Below, piece by piece: positions 45,088 through 53,730 of a stretch of DNA of 64,000 nt (its first letter is position 1; each line of letters starts with the position of its first letter). The stretch covers positions 124,001-188,000 of the forward strand of contig NZ_JAKNTW010000009.1 of assembly GCF_022213955.1 (NCBI RefSeq), in the 5' to 3' direction. Under the pieces are notes generated by a model. The model made no database searches. It was not told the origin of the DNA and saw only the letters and a list, made by a program, of their open reading frames with translations. The translations under genes were made by a program, and so were the position numbers. This stretch comes from Dolomitihabitans soli (GTDB taxonomy: Bacteria; Actinomycetota; Actinomycetes; Streptosporangiales; Streptosporangiaceae).

Positions 45088-45663
45088 TCACGCAAGTACG
45101 GCAAGGGCCTGGGCGGCGGCATCCCGGAGCCTGGCGGGATCGGGGGAGCCCTTGGCCATGAGCCGCAGGCCCTGCAGGAAGACGAGAATGAAACGCCCCA
45201 GTGCCTGCGGATCCCGGTCGGCGGGCAGCTCACCCTGCGCACGAGCCCGGATGAACGCCGACGTCAGAGCCGTCTCCAGCGAACCCCAGTTGCCCTCGAC
45301 GAAACGGGTCACCGGCAGATCGCCGGGCAGCAACTCGGCGGCCGCGTTCACGATCATGCATCCGCGCTGGTCGGCCACCGACTGCTCGGTGTAGAGCTCG
45401 ACCAGCGCCCGTACGGCAGGCAGCGCGGGCCCCGGCTGTGACAGCAGTTCGATCGGTGAGGGATCGCGCTTCTCCACATACCGCCGCAGGGCCAGCACGT
45501 AGAGCTCGTGTTTGCTGCCGAAGGTGGCGTAGAGGCTCGCCCGGCCGATCCCGAGGCGCGCCACCAGGTCGGCCATCGACGTCGCCTCGTATCCCCGCGC
45601 CCAGAACAGCTCCAGAGCCGCCTGCAGGGCGGTATCCGGATCGAACTCCTTCGTCCTTGCCAT
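45088..45663 (-). CDS. TetR-family transcriptional regulator
   Basis: This 191-aa regulator has an N-terminal HTH (FDPDTALQAALELFWARGYEATSMADLVARLGIGRASLYATFGSKHELY) and a C-terminal helical ligand domain of the YcdC/AcrR-like type (RGCMIVNAAAELLPGDLPV, with a Cys). It is upstream of the SDR gene on the same strand. Operator-like sequence is found before both genes, suggesting autoregulation. Confidence 0.92.
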   Translation of the reverse strand: MARTKEFDPDTALQAALELFWARGYEATSMADLVARLGIGRASLYATFGSKHELYVLALRRYVEKRDPSPIELLSQPGPALPAVRALVELYTEQSVADQRGCMIVNAAAELLPGDLPVTRFVEGNWGSLETALTSAFIRARAQGELPADRDPQALGRFILVFLQGLRLMAKGSPDPARLRDAAAQALAVLA

Positions 45664-45682
45664 GGCCCCGACTCTAAACCAT

Positions 45683-45700
45683 TCGAGAACGATCGGTCAA
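45683..45700. promoter_or_regulatory. Putative TetR operator in front of tetR
   Basis: TCGAGAACGATCGGTCAA, centred on the palindromic CGATCG, lies 20 bp upstream of the tetR start. It is the mirror-orientation counterpart of the site before the SDR gene. Confidence 0.65.
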
Positions 45701-45702
45701 AA

Positions 45703-46437
45703 TTACTCCCACTTGAAGAACCGCACCGCCGCACCGCCCGCCAGCAGCAGGGTGGCCGTCATGACGACCAGGTTCAGCGGTGCGGGGGCGGCGCCGCCCC
45801 AGGTGTCGCGCAGCGCCTGGCCGAACGGGACCACCGGCAGGAAGTCGCCGACCTGGCGCAGCAGGTCGGCCATCGCCTCGCGGGGCATCCACATCCCGCT
45901 GACGAAGAGCAGCGGGAACATCAGCAGCGACCCGATCCCCGGCGCGGACTTGGCAGTCGGCGCCAGCGCGCCGATGAGCAGCCCGACGGCGAAGACCGAG
46001 GCGCTGCCGAGGAGGAAGACCAGCAGGAATCCGAGCGGCTGCCGCGGCATGGCGACGCCGTGCACGAGGTTGACGAGCACGATCATCAGCCCGGTGGCGA
46101 TGATCGCGACGCCGACGTTGATCAGGACCTGAGCGATGATCAGCCGGCTCGGGGAGACCGGCGTGGTCGACATCCGGCGGAGCTGACCGCTCTCCCTGCT
46201 CATCGCCATGGCCGCGGGCAGCACCGTGAAGGCCAGCATGACGACCGCGAGCACGGTCATCATCGCTGGCATGTGGGTGTCGATCACCGCCTGGCCGCCC
46301 AACTCGGGAATGGGGTCGCGCATGCTGGGGATGCTGCTCAGGCCCAGGAGCAGCACGGTGGGCAGCAGCACGGCGAAGAACAACGAGGCCGGGTCGCGCA
46401 GGAAGAGCTTGGTCTCCACCGTGAGTGTCTTCATCAT
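45703..46437 (-). CDS. ABC-2 type transporter permease
   Basis: This 244-aa permease has six hydrophobic segments, beginning MMKTLTVETKLFLRDPASLFFAVLLPTVLLLGL. It also carries AMAMSRESGQLRRMSTTPVSPSRLIIAQ, the typical cytoplasmic loop, and LLFVSGMWMPREAM. The ATG pair at 46437/46434 follows GGAGA. The ATPase gene ends 13 bp upstream of this start, so together they form an exporter of the DrrAB/daunorubicin type. The cargo is unknown. Confidence 0.88.
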   Translation of the reverse strand: MMKTLTVETKLFLRDPASLFFAVLLPTVLLLGLSSIPSMRDPIPELGGQAVIDTHMPAMMTVLAVVMLAFTVLPAAMAMSRESGQLRRMSTTPVSPSRLIIAQVLINVGVAIIATGLMIVLVNLVHGVAMPRQPLGFLLVFLLGSASVFAVGLLIGALAPTAKSAPGIGSLLMFPLLFVSGMWMPREAMADLLRQVGDFLPVVPFGQALRDTWGGAAPAPLNLVVMTATLLLAGGAAVRFFKWE

Positions 46438-46450
46438 TTCGGCGTTCTCC

Positions 46451-47359
46451 CTAGAAGTCGATCTTCTTGCCCGTGAGGGCGACGAAGGCGTCGTCGAGAC
46501 TGGCCCGCTCGACACGCAGGTCGATGGGCACGATGTCGTGCTCGGCCAGGGCGAGAGTGATCGCCGTCAGCAGGTTCCCGGTGCCCGTCACGGTGATCTG
46601 GCCGCGTGAGCTGGTCACGTTCAGCACCTCGGGAAGGGCCTTGAGCACCGGGTCCGCCACCGGCGTCGAGGTCCGGAAGGTCACTCGCTGCTCTCCGTCG
46701 ACCCGGCCGACGAGCCCCGCCGGGCTGTCGACCGCGACCACCCGGCCGGAGTCGATCACGGCGAGCCGGTCGCAGAGCCGCTCCGCCTCCTCCATGAAGT
46801 GCGTGACCAGCACGATCGTCACCCCACTCGCCCTGACCTCCTCGATCAGGCCCCAGGTGTCCCGGCGGGCCTGCGGGTCCAGGCCGGTGGTGAGCTCGTC
46901 GAGGATCGCCACCCGGGGGTTGCCGACCAGCGCCAGGGCGATGGAGAGCCGTTGTTTCTGGCCGCCGGACAGCTTGCCGTAGGCGGCGTCCCGCTTGTCG
47001 GCGAGGCCGACCTGGTCGAGCAGCGCGTCCCAGTCTCTGGGCGCGCGGTAGAAGGAGGCGTAGAGGTCGAGCGCCTCCCACACCTTCAGCTTCTCGGCGA
47101 GCCCTGAGCTCTGCAGTTGGATGCCGAGGATCTGCTTCAGCTCGGCGGCGTCCCGCCGGGGGTCCAGGCCCAGCACGGAGATCGTGCCGCTGTCGGGGGT
47201 GCGCAGCCCGGCCAGGCACTCCACCGTCGTCGTCTTGCCCGCGCCGTTCGGCCCGAGCACGCCGAAGATCTCGCCTTCCTCGACGGTGAAGGACACACCG
47301 TCCACCGCGACCATGTCGCGGTACCTCTTGCGTAGTTCGTTCACTTCGATGACTGCCAT
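46451..47359 (-). CDS. ABC-2 type exporter ATP-binding protein
   Basis: This 302-aa ATPase has Walker A GPNGAGKTTT, signature LSGGQKQRLS, Walker B VAILDELTTGLDPQAR and H-loop VTHFMEEAERL, followed by the C-terminal extension seen in DrrA-like proteins. The ATG at 47359 gives the standard start (MAVIEVNELRKRY) but has no clear ribosome binding site, so it may be leaderless. It is divergent from the histidine kinase genes; the pair may be the kinase system's target. Confidence 0.92.
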   Translation of the reverse strand: MAVIEVNELRKRYRDMVAVDGVSFTVEEGEIFGVLGPNGAGKTTTVECLAGLRTPDSGTISVLGLDPRRDAAELKQILGIQLQSSGLAEKLKVWEALDLYASFYRAPRDWDALLDQVGLADKRDAAYGKLSGGQKQRLSIALALVGNPRVAILDELTTGLDPQARRDTWGLIEEVRASGVTIVLVTHFMEEAERLCDRLAVIDSGRVVAVDSPAGLVGRVDGEQRVTFRTSTPVADPVLKALPEVLNVTSSRGQITVTGTGNLLTAITLALAEHDIVPIDLRVERASLDDAFVALTGKKIDF

Positions 47360-47492
47360 GACCACGACGGTAGGAACGCGGCGAGCCGTACGGAATCCGG
47401 TTTGACGCCCGGTGGGGGTGGGGCTAGCTCCACCTGGAAAGGTATTCAGGGCCACTACCGGCACCCCGCGGGATCACCGAGACTGGGGAACC

Positions 47493-49013
47493 ATGAGGAG
47501 ACACGCACAAGCCCTCCTCCGCACGATGGCGCTGGTTCTCGCGGCGCTGGCGGAGGCCGTGGCCACCGTCGCCGGGGCGATGTCCCTGATCCTCGTCTAC
47601 GGGCTCGGCATGGTCTTCCTCCTGACGCCCGTCGTGCGGATGCACCGGGTCCTCACCGGGCTGGCCCGCAGCAGGGCGTGGGCCTGGTCGGGCATCCGCG
47701 TCCCCGAGCCGTACGACCCGCCCCCGCCCCCGCCCGTCCTCCAGCCCGACGGCTGGTACCGGTCGGAGCGCACCCTCTACAAGACGCCCACCGTCCCGGC
47801 GTGGAACATGCGCTGGAAGTGGATGTTCGCCGATCCCGCCACCTGGCGCGACATGCTGTGGCTGGCACTCGACCCCTTCGTGTCCGGCGTCCTCGGCCTG
47901 CTCCCCCTCCTCCTGATCGGCTGCGGTGTGGCGACGCCGTTCCTCTGGCACCCGTTCGCCGCCCCGCTCGGCCTGGCTGTCGCGGCGGCAGGTGTGCTGG
48001 CGGCTCCCCGGCTGCTACAGGCCCATGCCCGGTGGACCGTCCTGCTGCTCGCCCCGACCGCGCGTACCCTGCTCGCCGGGACGATGCGCCACCTGGCCAG
48101 GACCAGGACCGAGGCCATCGACTCCCAGTCGGCCGAGCTGCAGCGGATCGAGCGCGAACTGCACGACGGGGCCCAGGCCCGGCTGATCGCGATGGGCATG
48201 ACCCTCGGCGCGGCGGAAGGGCTGGTCCGCGACGATCCGGCCGCCGCCAAGGTCCTGCTCGCCAGGGCGCGCGAGGCGTCGGCCACCGCGCTCGGCGAAC
48301 TCAGGCGGGTGGTGCGCGGCATCCACCCGCCGGTGCTCGCCGAGCGCGGGCTCGGCGACGCGGTCCGCGCACTGGCGCTGGACAGCCCGATCCAGGTGAC
48401 GGTGGAGGTCGACCTGCCGGTACGGCCCGAGCCGCCGGTGGAGTCCGCGGCCTTCTTCGCGGTCAGCGAGTTGCTCACCGACGCCGCCGGGCAACCCGGC
48501 GCCGAGCGGGTGCTGATCGACATCAGCCATCAGGGCGCCGCCCTGCGTGTCACGATCACCGGCGACGGAGACGCCGAGCCGTCCGAGGAGGTACGGCACG
48601 GCGTCGAACGGCGGCTGGCGTCCTTCGACGGGGTGCTCGCCGTCTCCGGTGTGCCCGGCAGCCCGACCACGCTGACCCTCGACCTGCCGTACGCGCTGAC
48701 CCACACCATCACCGACAAGGCGCCGAAGATGCCCGGGTGGAAGGTCTTCCTGGTGGTGTTCGGCTGGTCGCTCGGCTGGTTGCCGCTCTTCCCCCAAGGG
48801 CTGGTGTCGATGGTGTTCAAACTCTCCGGAACCGAGGAGCGCGCCTGGTTCCTCGCGCTGCACGTTCCCGAGCCGTTCCAGTGGCCGGTCATCGTCTTCA
48901 TGATCTGTCTGGGAGCGGTCATGATCGGCATGGCCGCGACCATCCCGCTCCGCCATTCGCGGGAACGCTGGCTGGCCGAGGCCACCCCCCATCGCCTGTG
49001 GCTGGAGCGGTGA
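47493..49013 (+). CDS. Membrane histidine kinase paralogue with degenerate ATPase domain
   Basis: This 506-aa protein has an N-terminal hydrophobic region, a Pro-rich segment, further membrane helices, a HisKA_3 dimerisation box with intact phospho-acceptor (IERELHDGAQARL), an HATPase-like domain, and two more C-terminal membrane helices. The ATPase is degenerate: the N-box Asn is replaced (ELLTDAAGQ against ELLTNATRH in its neighbour) and the DDGxGG loop reads GDGDAE. It is closely related to the downstream kinase and ends 4 bp before it. It may act as a phospho-acceptor or modulator in a heterodimer. Confidence 0.8.
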   Translation: MRRHAQALLRTMALVLAALAEAVATVAGAMSLILVYGLGMVFLLTPVVRMHRVLTGLARSRAWAWSGIRVPEPYDPPPPPPVLQPDGWYRSERTLYKTPTVPAWNMRWKWMFADPATWRDMLWLALDPFVSGVLGLLPLLLIGCGVATPFLWHPFAAPLGLAVAAAGVLAAPRLLQAHARWTVLLLAPTARTLLAGTMRHLARTRTEAIDSQSAELQRIERELHDGAQARLIAMGMTLGAAEGLVRDDPAAAKVLLARAREASATALGELRRVVRGIHPPVLAERGLGDAVRALALDSPIQVTVEVDLPVRPEPPVESAAFFAVSELLTDAAGQPGAERVLIDISHQGAALRVTITGDGDAEPSEEVRHGVERRLASFDGVLAVSGVPGSPTTLTLDLPYALTHTITDKAPKMPGWKVFLVVFGWSLGWLPLFPQGLVSMVFKLSGTEERAWFLALHVPEPFQWPVIVFMICLGAVMIGMAATIPLRHSRERWLAEATPHRLWLER

Positions 49014-49017
49014 CGCC

Positions 49018-50529
49018 ATGACACTCCTGAGAAGGTCCGCGACCGCTGTGGTCCGAGGCGTCGTGCTGGCCGCGATCGGCGTGGTCCAGGTCGTGGTCGC
49101 CGTCGTCGTCCTGGGGGCGCTGCTGTGCACGGTCGGTCTGGGCATGGTCTTCCTCTTCTTTCCCGCCGTCTGGCTGACCCGGGCGTGGACGGGTCTCGCC
49201 AGACGGCTGGCCGGGCGCTGGTGCGGCGTCGCCATCGCCTCGCCGTACCGGCCGAAGCCGCCGCCCCCGGTCCGCCAGCCCGACGGCTGGTACCGATCGG
49301 GCCGCAGCCTCTACAAGTCGCCCAGCCTGCCCAAGCTCTCCCTCCGCATCGACTGGACCTTCAAGGACCCCGCGACCTGGCGCGACTTCGCCTGGCTGTT
49401 CTCCTACTGCTTCGGCGGCCCGCTGCTCCCGCTGCTGCCTGCCGCCCTGCCGGTGTACGGCGCGGCGCTCGCGCTCACCGGAGAGCCGCTCATGGTCGCC
49501 ACGGGAGCGGCGCTCGCGGTGCTGGGGTTCCTCGCCGCGCCGCTGATCCTGCGCGTGCACGGTCTGTGGCTCAGAGGGCTGCTCGGCCCCACGGAGAAGT
49601 CCCGCCTGGCCGGCCAGGTGCGCCACCTTGCCGAGACCCGTACGGAGACGGTCGGGTCGCAGGCCGCGCAGCTCCGCCGGATCGAGCGCGACCTGCACGA
49701 CGGGGCCCAGGCCCGGCTGGTGGCGGTGGGCATGACGCTGAGCGCGGCGGAGGAACTGGTCGACACCGATCCGGCGGCGGCGGAGGCGCTGATCGCCAAG
49801 TCCCGTGAGGCGTCGGCCCTGGCGCTCGCCGAGTTGCGCCGGCTCGTCCGCGGGATCCAGCCGCCCGTCCTGGCCGATCGCGGGCTCGCCGAGGCCCTGC
49901 GCGCCCTCGCTCTGGACAGCCCGCTGAAGGTGACCGTACGCGCCGACCTGCCGGACCGGTGCGACGCCCCCGTCGAAGCGGCCGTCTACTTCGCGGTCAG
50001 CGAACTGCTCACCAACGCCACCCGGCACGGCGACGCGCACCAGGTCACCGTCGAGGCCGCCCTGAGCGGCAGGGCGCTCGTGGTGACCGTCACCGACGAC
50101 GGGTGCGGCGGCGCCGACCCCGAGCGGGGCAGCGGCCTGCGGGGCATCGAGCGCAGGATGGCGTCCTTCGACGGCACCCTGCTGCTGCACAGCCCGCCGG
50201 GCGGCCCGACGGCCGTCACCCTCGAAGTGCCCGAGGCGATCAGTGCCCCGGCCCCGGTCGCGACCGGCCTGCCCAGGTGGAAGAAGGTGCTGATGTGCTT
50301 CTGCTACGGGTCGTTCGCACTGCCGCTCTTCCCGCTCGGCATCGTCGCCGCGATCTTCAAGCTCACCGCCGCGCCGTACGACCGCTGGGCGGGGTGGCTC
50401 GGGCCGGCCGGGCCGCTGGGGTGGGTGACGATCACCGCGATGATCGTGCTGGGACTCGCGCTGCTCGCCACCGCTACTGTGCTGAGCGTGCAGAACACCA
50501 GGCTACGGAAGCTGGAGCCGGCCGAGTGA
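49018..50529 (+). CDS. Membrane sensor histidine kinase (NarL-type partner)
   Basis: This 503-aa kinase has the same layout as the preceding paralogue but intact catalytic motifs: IERDLHDGAQARLVAVGM (HisKA_3, phospho-His), FAVSELLTNATRHGDAH (N box), TVTDDGCGGADPERGSGLRGI (G boxes). Two membrane helices follow the ATPase domain, which is uncommon. It has no large sensor domain, so it may sense membrane state through its helices. GTGA overlap with the response regulator shows coupling. Confidence 0.9.
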   Translation: MTLLRRSATAVVRGVVLAAIGVVQVVVAVVVLGALLCTVGLGMVFLFFPAVWLTRAWTGLARRLAGRWCGVAIASPYRPKPPPPVRQPDGWYRSGRSLYKSPSLPKLSLRIDWTFKDPATWRDFAWLFSYCFGGPLLPLLPAALPVYGAALALTGEPLMVATGAALAVLGFLAAPLILRVHGLWLRGLLGPTEKSRLAGQVRHLAETRTETVGSQAAQLRRIERDLHDGAQARLVAVGMTLSAAEELVDTDPAAAEALIAKSREASALALAELRRLVRGIQPPVLADRGLAEALRALALDSPLKVTVRADLPDRCDAPVEAAVYFAVSELLTNATRHGDAHQVTVEAALSGRALVVTVTDDGCGGADPERGSGLRGIERRMASFDGTLLLHSPPGGPTAVTLEVPEAISAPAPVATGLPRWKKVLMCFCYGSFALPLFPLGIVAAIFKLTAAPYDRWAGWLGPAGPLGWVTITAMIVLGLALLATATVLSVQNTRLRKLEPAE

Positions 50530-51182
50530 GAGTCGTCATCGCCGAAGATCTCCACCTGCTCCGCGAGGGACTCGTGCATCTGTTGCGGGCCCACGGGTTC
50601 GAGGTCGTGGCCGCAGTCGAAAGCGGCCCCGAGCTGCTCAAGGCGCTCACGGAGGAGCGCCCCGAGGTCGCCATCGTCGACGTACGGCTGCCGCCCACCT
50701 TCACCGACGAAGGGCTCCAGGCGGCGCTGGAGGCCAGACGGCGGGTGCCCGGCCTGCCCGTCCTCGTGCTCTCCCAGCATGTCGAGCAGCTCTATGCCCG
50801 CGAACTGCTCGCCGACGGCTCCGGGGCGGTCGGCTACCTGCTCAAGGATCGCGTCCTCAACGCCCATCAGTTCGTCGACGCCGTTCGCAGGGTCGCCGAC
50901 GGCGGCACCGCGATGGACCCGGAAGTGATCGCCAAGCTGCTGGCCAGCAAGGCGCGCAACGAGCCGCTCGGCAGCCTGACCCCCCGCGAACGCGAGGTCC
51001 TGGAGCTGATGGCCGAAGGGCGGTCCAACGCGGCCATCTCCCAGCGGCTCTTCCTCAGCGAGAGCGCGGTCGGCAAGCACACGGCGAGCATCTTCGGCAA
51101 GCTCGCCCTCGCCCCGTCCGACGACGACAACCGGAGGGTCCTCGCCGTGCTGGCCTATCTGAATGCCGCGCAAGCAGGCTGA
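50526..51182 (+). CDS. LuxR/NarL-family response regulator
   Basis: This 218-aa regulator has a receiver domain (VRVVIAEDLHLLREGLVHLL, phospho-acceptor Asp in AIVDVRLPP, Lys in GYLLKDRV) and a C-terminal LuxR HTH (SLTPREREVLELMAEGRSNAAISQRLFLSESAVGKHTASIFGKL). The start is the GTG at 50526 overlapping the kinase stop. It probably controls the divergent ABC-2 exporter and its own operon, but that is inference from position. Confidence 0.92.
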   Translation: MRVVIAEDLHLLREGLVHLLRAHGFEVVAAVESGPELLKALTEERPEVAIVDVRLPPTFTDEGLQAALEARRRVPGLPVLVLSQHVEQLYARELLADGSGAVGYLLKDRVLNAHQFVDAVRRVADGGTAMDPEVIAKLLASKARNEPLGSLTPREREVLELMAEGRSNAAISQRLFLSESAVGKHTASIFGKLALAPSDDDNRRVLAVLAYLNAAQAG

Positions 51183-51238
51183 ATGTCGGAGCGAGCCGCT
51201 ACCTTCGGAGAGGTTGTCCGAGACGAGGGGTGGATCAA

Positions 51239-52336
51239 GTGAAGTTCCGGGTGAACCGCGATGTCCTGGCCGACGCCGTGGCGTGGACCGCCCGGGTGCT
51301 GCCCGCGCGCCCTGTCACGCCGGTGCTGTCCGGGTTGCTCCTTGAGGCGGGCGACGATCTGACGCTGTCCGGGTTCGACTACGAGGTGTCGGCGCGCGCC
51401 TCGATCGAGGCCGACGTTGCCGAGCCGGGCCGGGTCCTCATCCCGGGCAAGCTGCTCGCCGAGATCAGCAAGAGCCTGCCCGGCGAGCCGGTGGAGATCT
51501 CCACGACGGGGGCCGAGGCGCTGCTCAGCTGTGGAAGCGCCGAGTTCGCGCTGTTGACGATGCCGGTCGAGGACTTCCCGGCCCTGCCGACGATGCCCGA
51601 GCGGATCGGTGCGGTCGGCGGCGGCGTCTTCGCCACCGCGGTGGGGCAGGTGGCGCCCGCCGCGAGCCGTGACGAGACCCTGCCCATGCTCACCGGCATC
51701 CGGATCGACATCGACGGCGACAGCGTGGCCCTCGCCGCCACCGACCGCTACCGCATCGCGGCCCGTGACTTCGCGTGGCGGCCGGAGCGGCCGGAGGTGA
51801 CCGCGGCCGCCATGATCCCCGCCCGGGTGATGGTCGAGGTGGCCCGGTCGCTGCGGGAGGGCGAGGTGGTGCTGGGCCTGGGCGACAACATCGCCGGGTT
51901 CGAGAGCGTCGGCAGGAGCACCACGGCCCGTCTTCTCGACGAGCAGTTCATCGACTATCGCAAGCGGCTGACCAACGACTGGTCGGTCCGGGCCGACGTG
52001 CGGGTCGCGCCGTTCATCGAGGCGATCAGGCGGGTCGCCCTGGTGGCCGAGCGCAACACCGCCATCAGGTTGTCCTTCAGCTCCGGTCAGGTGCTGATCC
52101 AGGCCGGCGGCGGTGACATCGGCCGGGGTGCGGAGGTGCTCGACGCCGAGCTCACCGGCGACGACATGCAGATCGCGTTCCAGTCGCAGTTCCTGCTCGA
52201 CGGCCTGGGCGGGGTCACCACGGAGCTGGCCCGCATCAACATGGAGTCGCCGACCAGGCCCGCGCTGATCAGCGAGGTTCCCGGAGACGCGGCCCCCGAG
52301 TTCCGCTACCTGGTGATGTCGCTCCGCCTCGGCTGA
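51239..52336 (+). CDS. DNA polymerase III beta subunit paralogue (sliding clamp-like)
   Basis: This 365-aa protein has the three-domain clamp fold signatures: MKFRVNRDVLADAVAWTARVLPARPVTPVLSGLLLEA, LPMLTGIRIDIDGDSVALAATDRYRIAARD, and a C-terminal hydrophobic pocket ending YLVMSLRLG instead of the usual YLLMPVRL-like end. A GTG at 51230 would add three residues, but the GTG at 51239 matches DnaN starts. The main dnaN normally adjoins dnaA at oriC, so this is probably a second clamp, as found in many actinomycetes. It may serve specialised repair or replication. Confidence 0.85.
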   Translation: MKFRVNRDVLADAVAWTARVLPARPVTPVLSGLLLEAGDDLTLSGFDYEVSARASIEADVAEPGRVLIPGKLLAEISKSLPGEPVEISTTGAEALLSCGSAEFALLTMPVEDFPALPTMPERIGAVGGGVFATAVGQVAPAASRDETLPMLTGIRIDIDGDSVALAATDRYRIAARDFAWRPERPEVTAAAMIPARVMVEVARSLREGEVVLGLGDNIAGFESVGRSTTARLLDEQFIDYRKRLTNDWSVRADVRVAPFIEAIRRVALVAERNTAIRLSFSSGQVLIQAGGGDIGRGAEVLDAELTGDDMQIAFQSQFLLDGLGGVTTELARINMESPTRPALISEVPGDAAPEFRYLVMSLRLG

Positions 52337-52398
52337 CGCGGTCCGGGGCGGAGCGCGTCCGAGCGCGACCCCAGCTCTCAAGCGGATCGGAGCCCGGC

Positions 52399-52539
52399 AT
52401 GCCGAGAGGAGGAGAGGCGGCGTTCGACGCGATCGCCGCCAGCGGCAGGGACGCCATGGGGCAGCTGCGCCGGATGCTCGGGCTGCTCAAGGAGACGCAG
52501 GGATCGCTCGACCCGCAGCCTAGCCGTGGAAGTCGGTGA
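52399..52539 (+). pseudogene. Histidine kinase fragment
   Basis: A 46-residue reading (GGEAAFDAIAASGRDAMGQL, then RRMLGLLKETQGSLDPQP) matches the segment after the phospho-His helix of NarL-type kinases, where AIxxxGRxALxxLRRLLGxL is usual. Neither the upstream His helix nor the ATPase domain is present. It is a decayed or truncated copy. Confidence 0.55.
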
Positions 52540-52666
52540 TGGACAGCAGCTGCACATCACCGGCGTCACGGTGACGGAGCCGGACCACGGACGCCTCGTC
52601 AACGTGACGAGCGGGGACGTCTACGCCGGGTTCGAACTCCTCGGGCTCCGGCTGGGGACGAGGTGA
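52526..52666 (+). pseudogene. Unidentified 46-aa reading, probably a gene fragment
   Basis: A GTG-started frame (VEVGDGQQLHITGVTVTEPD) overlaps the kinase fragment and ends in a GTGA overlap with the following HAAS-like pseudogene. The composition is protein-like (beta-rich, few Arg/Pro runs). I do not recognise the family; it may be the tail of a lost gene. Confidence 0.3.
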
Positions 52667-52951
52667 CGTCAGGAACGGCCACGGCCGGCAGGACCGTGGC
52701 CGGCACGAGCGTTATCGACGACTACGTTGGCCGCCTGCACCGCAGGCTGAGAGAGGTCCGCGGGGATCGAAGCGCGATCTCGCCGCGGAAGCGCGTGACA
52801 GCCTGCTCGACGCGGCGGAGGCCCTGGAGAGAGGCGCGGTTGCGCCCGGCGGAGGGGGAACGGGCGGCCGTGCGCGAGTTCGCTCAACGAGATCGCACGC
52901 GGCTACCGGCGGGAACCGTCCGTTCACGATCAGGGGTTCATGCGCGGCTGA
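52663..52951 (+). pseudogene. HAAS-domain-like protein with several frameshifts
   Basis: The start reads SVIDDYVGRLHRRLREVRGDR. After a one-base shift near 52770 another frame continues KRDLAAEARDSLLDAAEALERGA, then the first frame returns with PAEGERAAVREF, and a third shift near 52885 gives LNEIARGYRREPSVHDQGFM and a stop at 52951. Joined together this is a HAAS (DUF1700-like) signalling domain of normal length. At least three frameshifts show it is no longer functional. Confidence 0.6.
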
Positions 52952-52954
52952 CCG

Positions 52955-53629
52955 TCATGCCTCGGTCAGTGCGATGAGGATGTGCTCCATGCACGCGTGG
53001 CCCGCGCGTTCGGCGGCGGTGGCGTCGCCGGCCGCGATCGCTCTGGCGATGGCGTCGTGCGGGATGTAGGTGCTGTTCAGCGAGGTGCCCGCGGCGGTGA
53101 TGCTGGCGCGGAGCGCCTCGGAGAAGTCTTCGTAGAGATCCAGCAGCACCCGGTTGTGGGTGGCGTGCACGACGGCCATGTGGAAGGCGAGGTCGGCCTC
53201 GACGAACGCGTTGGGCTCGCCGGCCTCCCAGGCGCGCTCCCGGTGGGCCAGCGCGTCCTCGATCAGCTTGACGTCGCTCTCGGTCCGCCGGGTGGCGGCC
53301 AGCCGGGCGGCCTCGACCTCAAGGGCGCGACGCACTTCAAGGATCTCAAGGTGCTCGGCCTGCCGCAGTCGTCGCAGCATGGCGCCGGACAACTCGTTGG
53401 TGGCCCGCACGTAGGTGCCATCTCCCTGGCGGCAGTCGAGCAGGCCGGCATGGGTCAGTGCTCGAACGGCTTCCCGCACGGTGTTACGCCCGACTCCCAG
53501 TTGTTCGGCGAGCACGGTCTCCGTCGGTATCTTGGCGTGCAACTGCCACGATCCCGATGTGATCTGCTCCTTGATCTGGTCGATCACCTGGTCGACGAGG
53601 GAAGCCCGCTGAGCCGTACGCAGACTCAC
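52955..53629 (-). CDS. GntR-family regulator, FadR subfamily
   Basis: This 224-aa regulator has a winged HTH (LVDQVIDQIKEQITSGSWQLHAKIPTETVLAEQLGVGRNTVREAVRALTHAGLL) and an all-helical FCD ligand domain (RRALEVEAARLAA, EADLAFHMAVVHATHN with metal-binding-type His residues). The ligand is likely a small carboxylate, but no metabolic genes adjoin it. An inverted repeat upstream (53650-53678) may be its operator. Confidence 0.92.
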   Translation of the reverse strand: MSLRTAQRASLVDQVIDQIKEQITSGSWQLHAKIPTETVLAEQLGVGRNTVREAVRALTHAGLLDCRQGDGTYVRATNELSGAMLRRLRQAEHLEILEVRRALEVEAARLAATRRTESDVKLIEDALAHRERAWEAGEPNAFVEADLAFHMAVVHATHNRVLLDLYEDFSEALRASITAAGTSLNSTYIPHDAIARAIAAGDATAAERAGHACMEHILIALTEA

Positions 53630-53649
53630 AGTCCGCCTCCTCCGGGGTA

Positions 53650-53678
53650 ACCAATCATCCTATGAGTCAATGACTGGT
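53650..53678. promoter_or_regulatory. Putative GntR operator upstream of the gntR-like gene
   Basis: ACCAATCA (53650-53657) and TGACTGGT (53671-53678) are inverted arms matching at 7 of 8 positions around 13 bp. They lie about 20 bp upstream of the gene, in a locally AT-rich segment. Confidence 0.45.
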
Positions 53679-53730
53679 AGAACCCTATTATTCCAGACCC
53701 GCGGGGCAAGCCCGGAGGAGGGGTCCCGTT

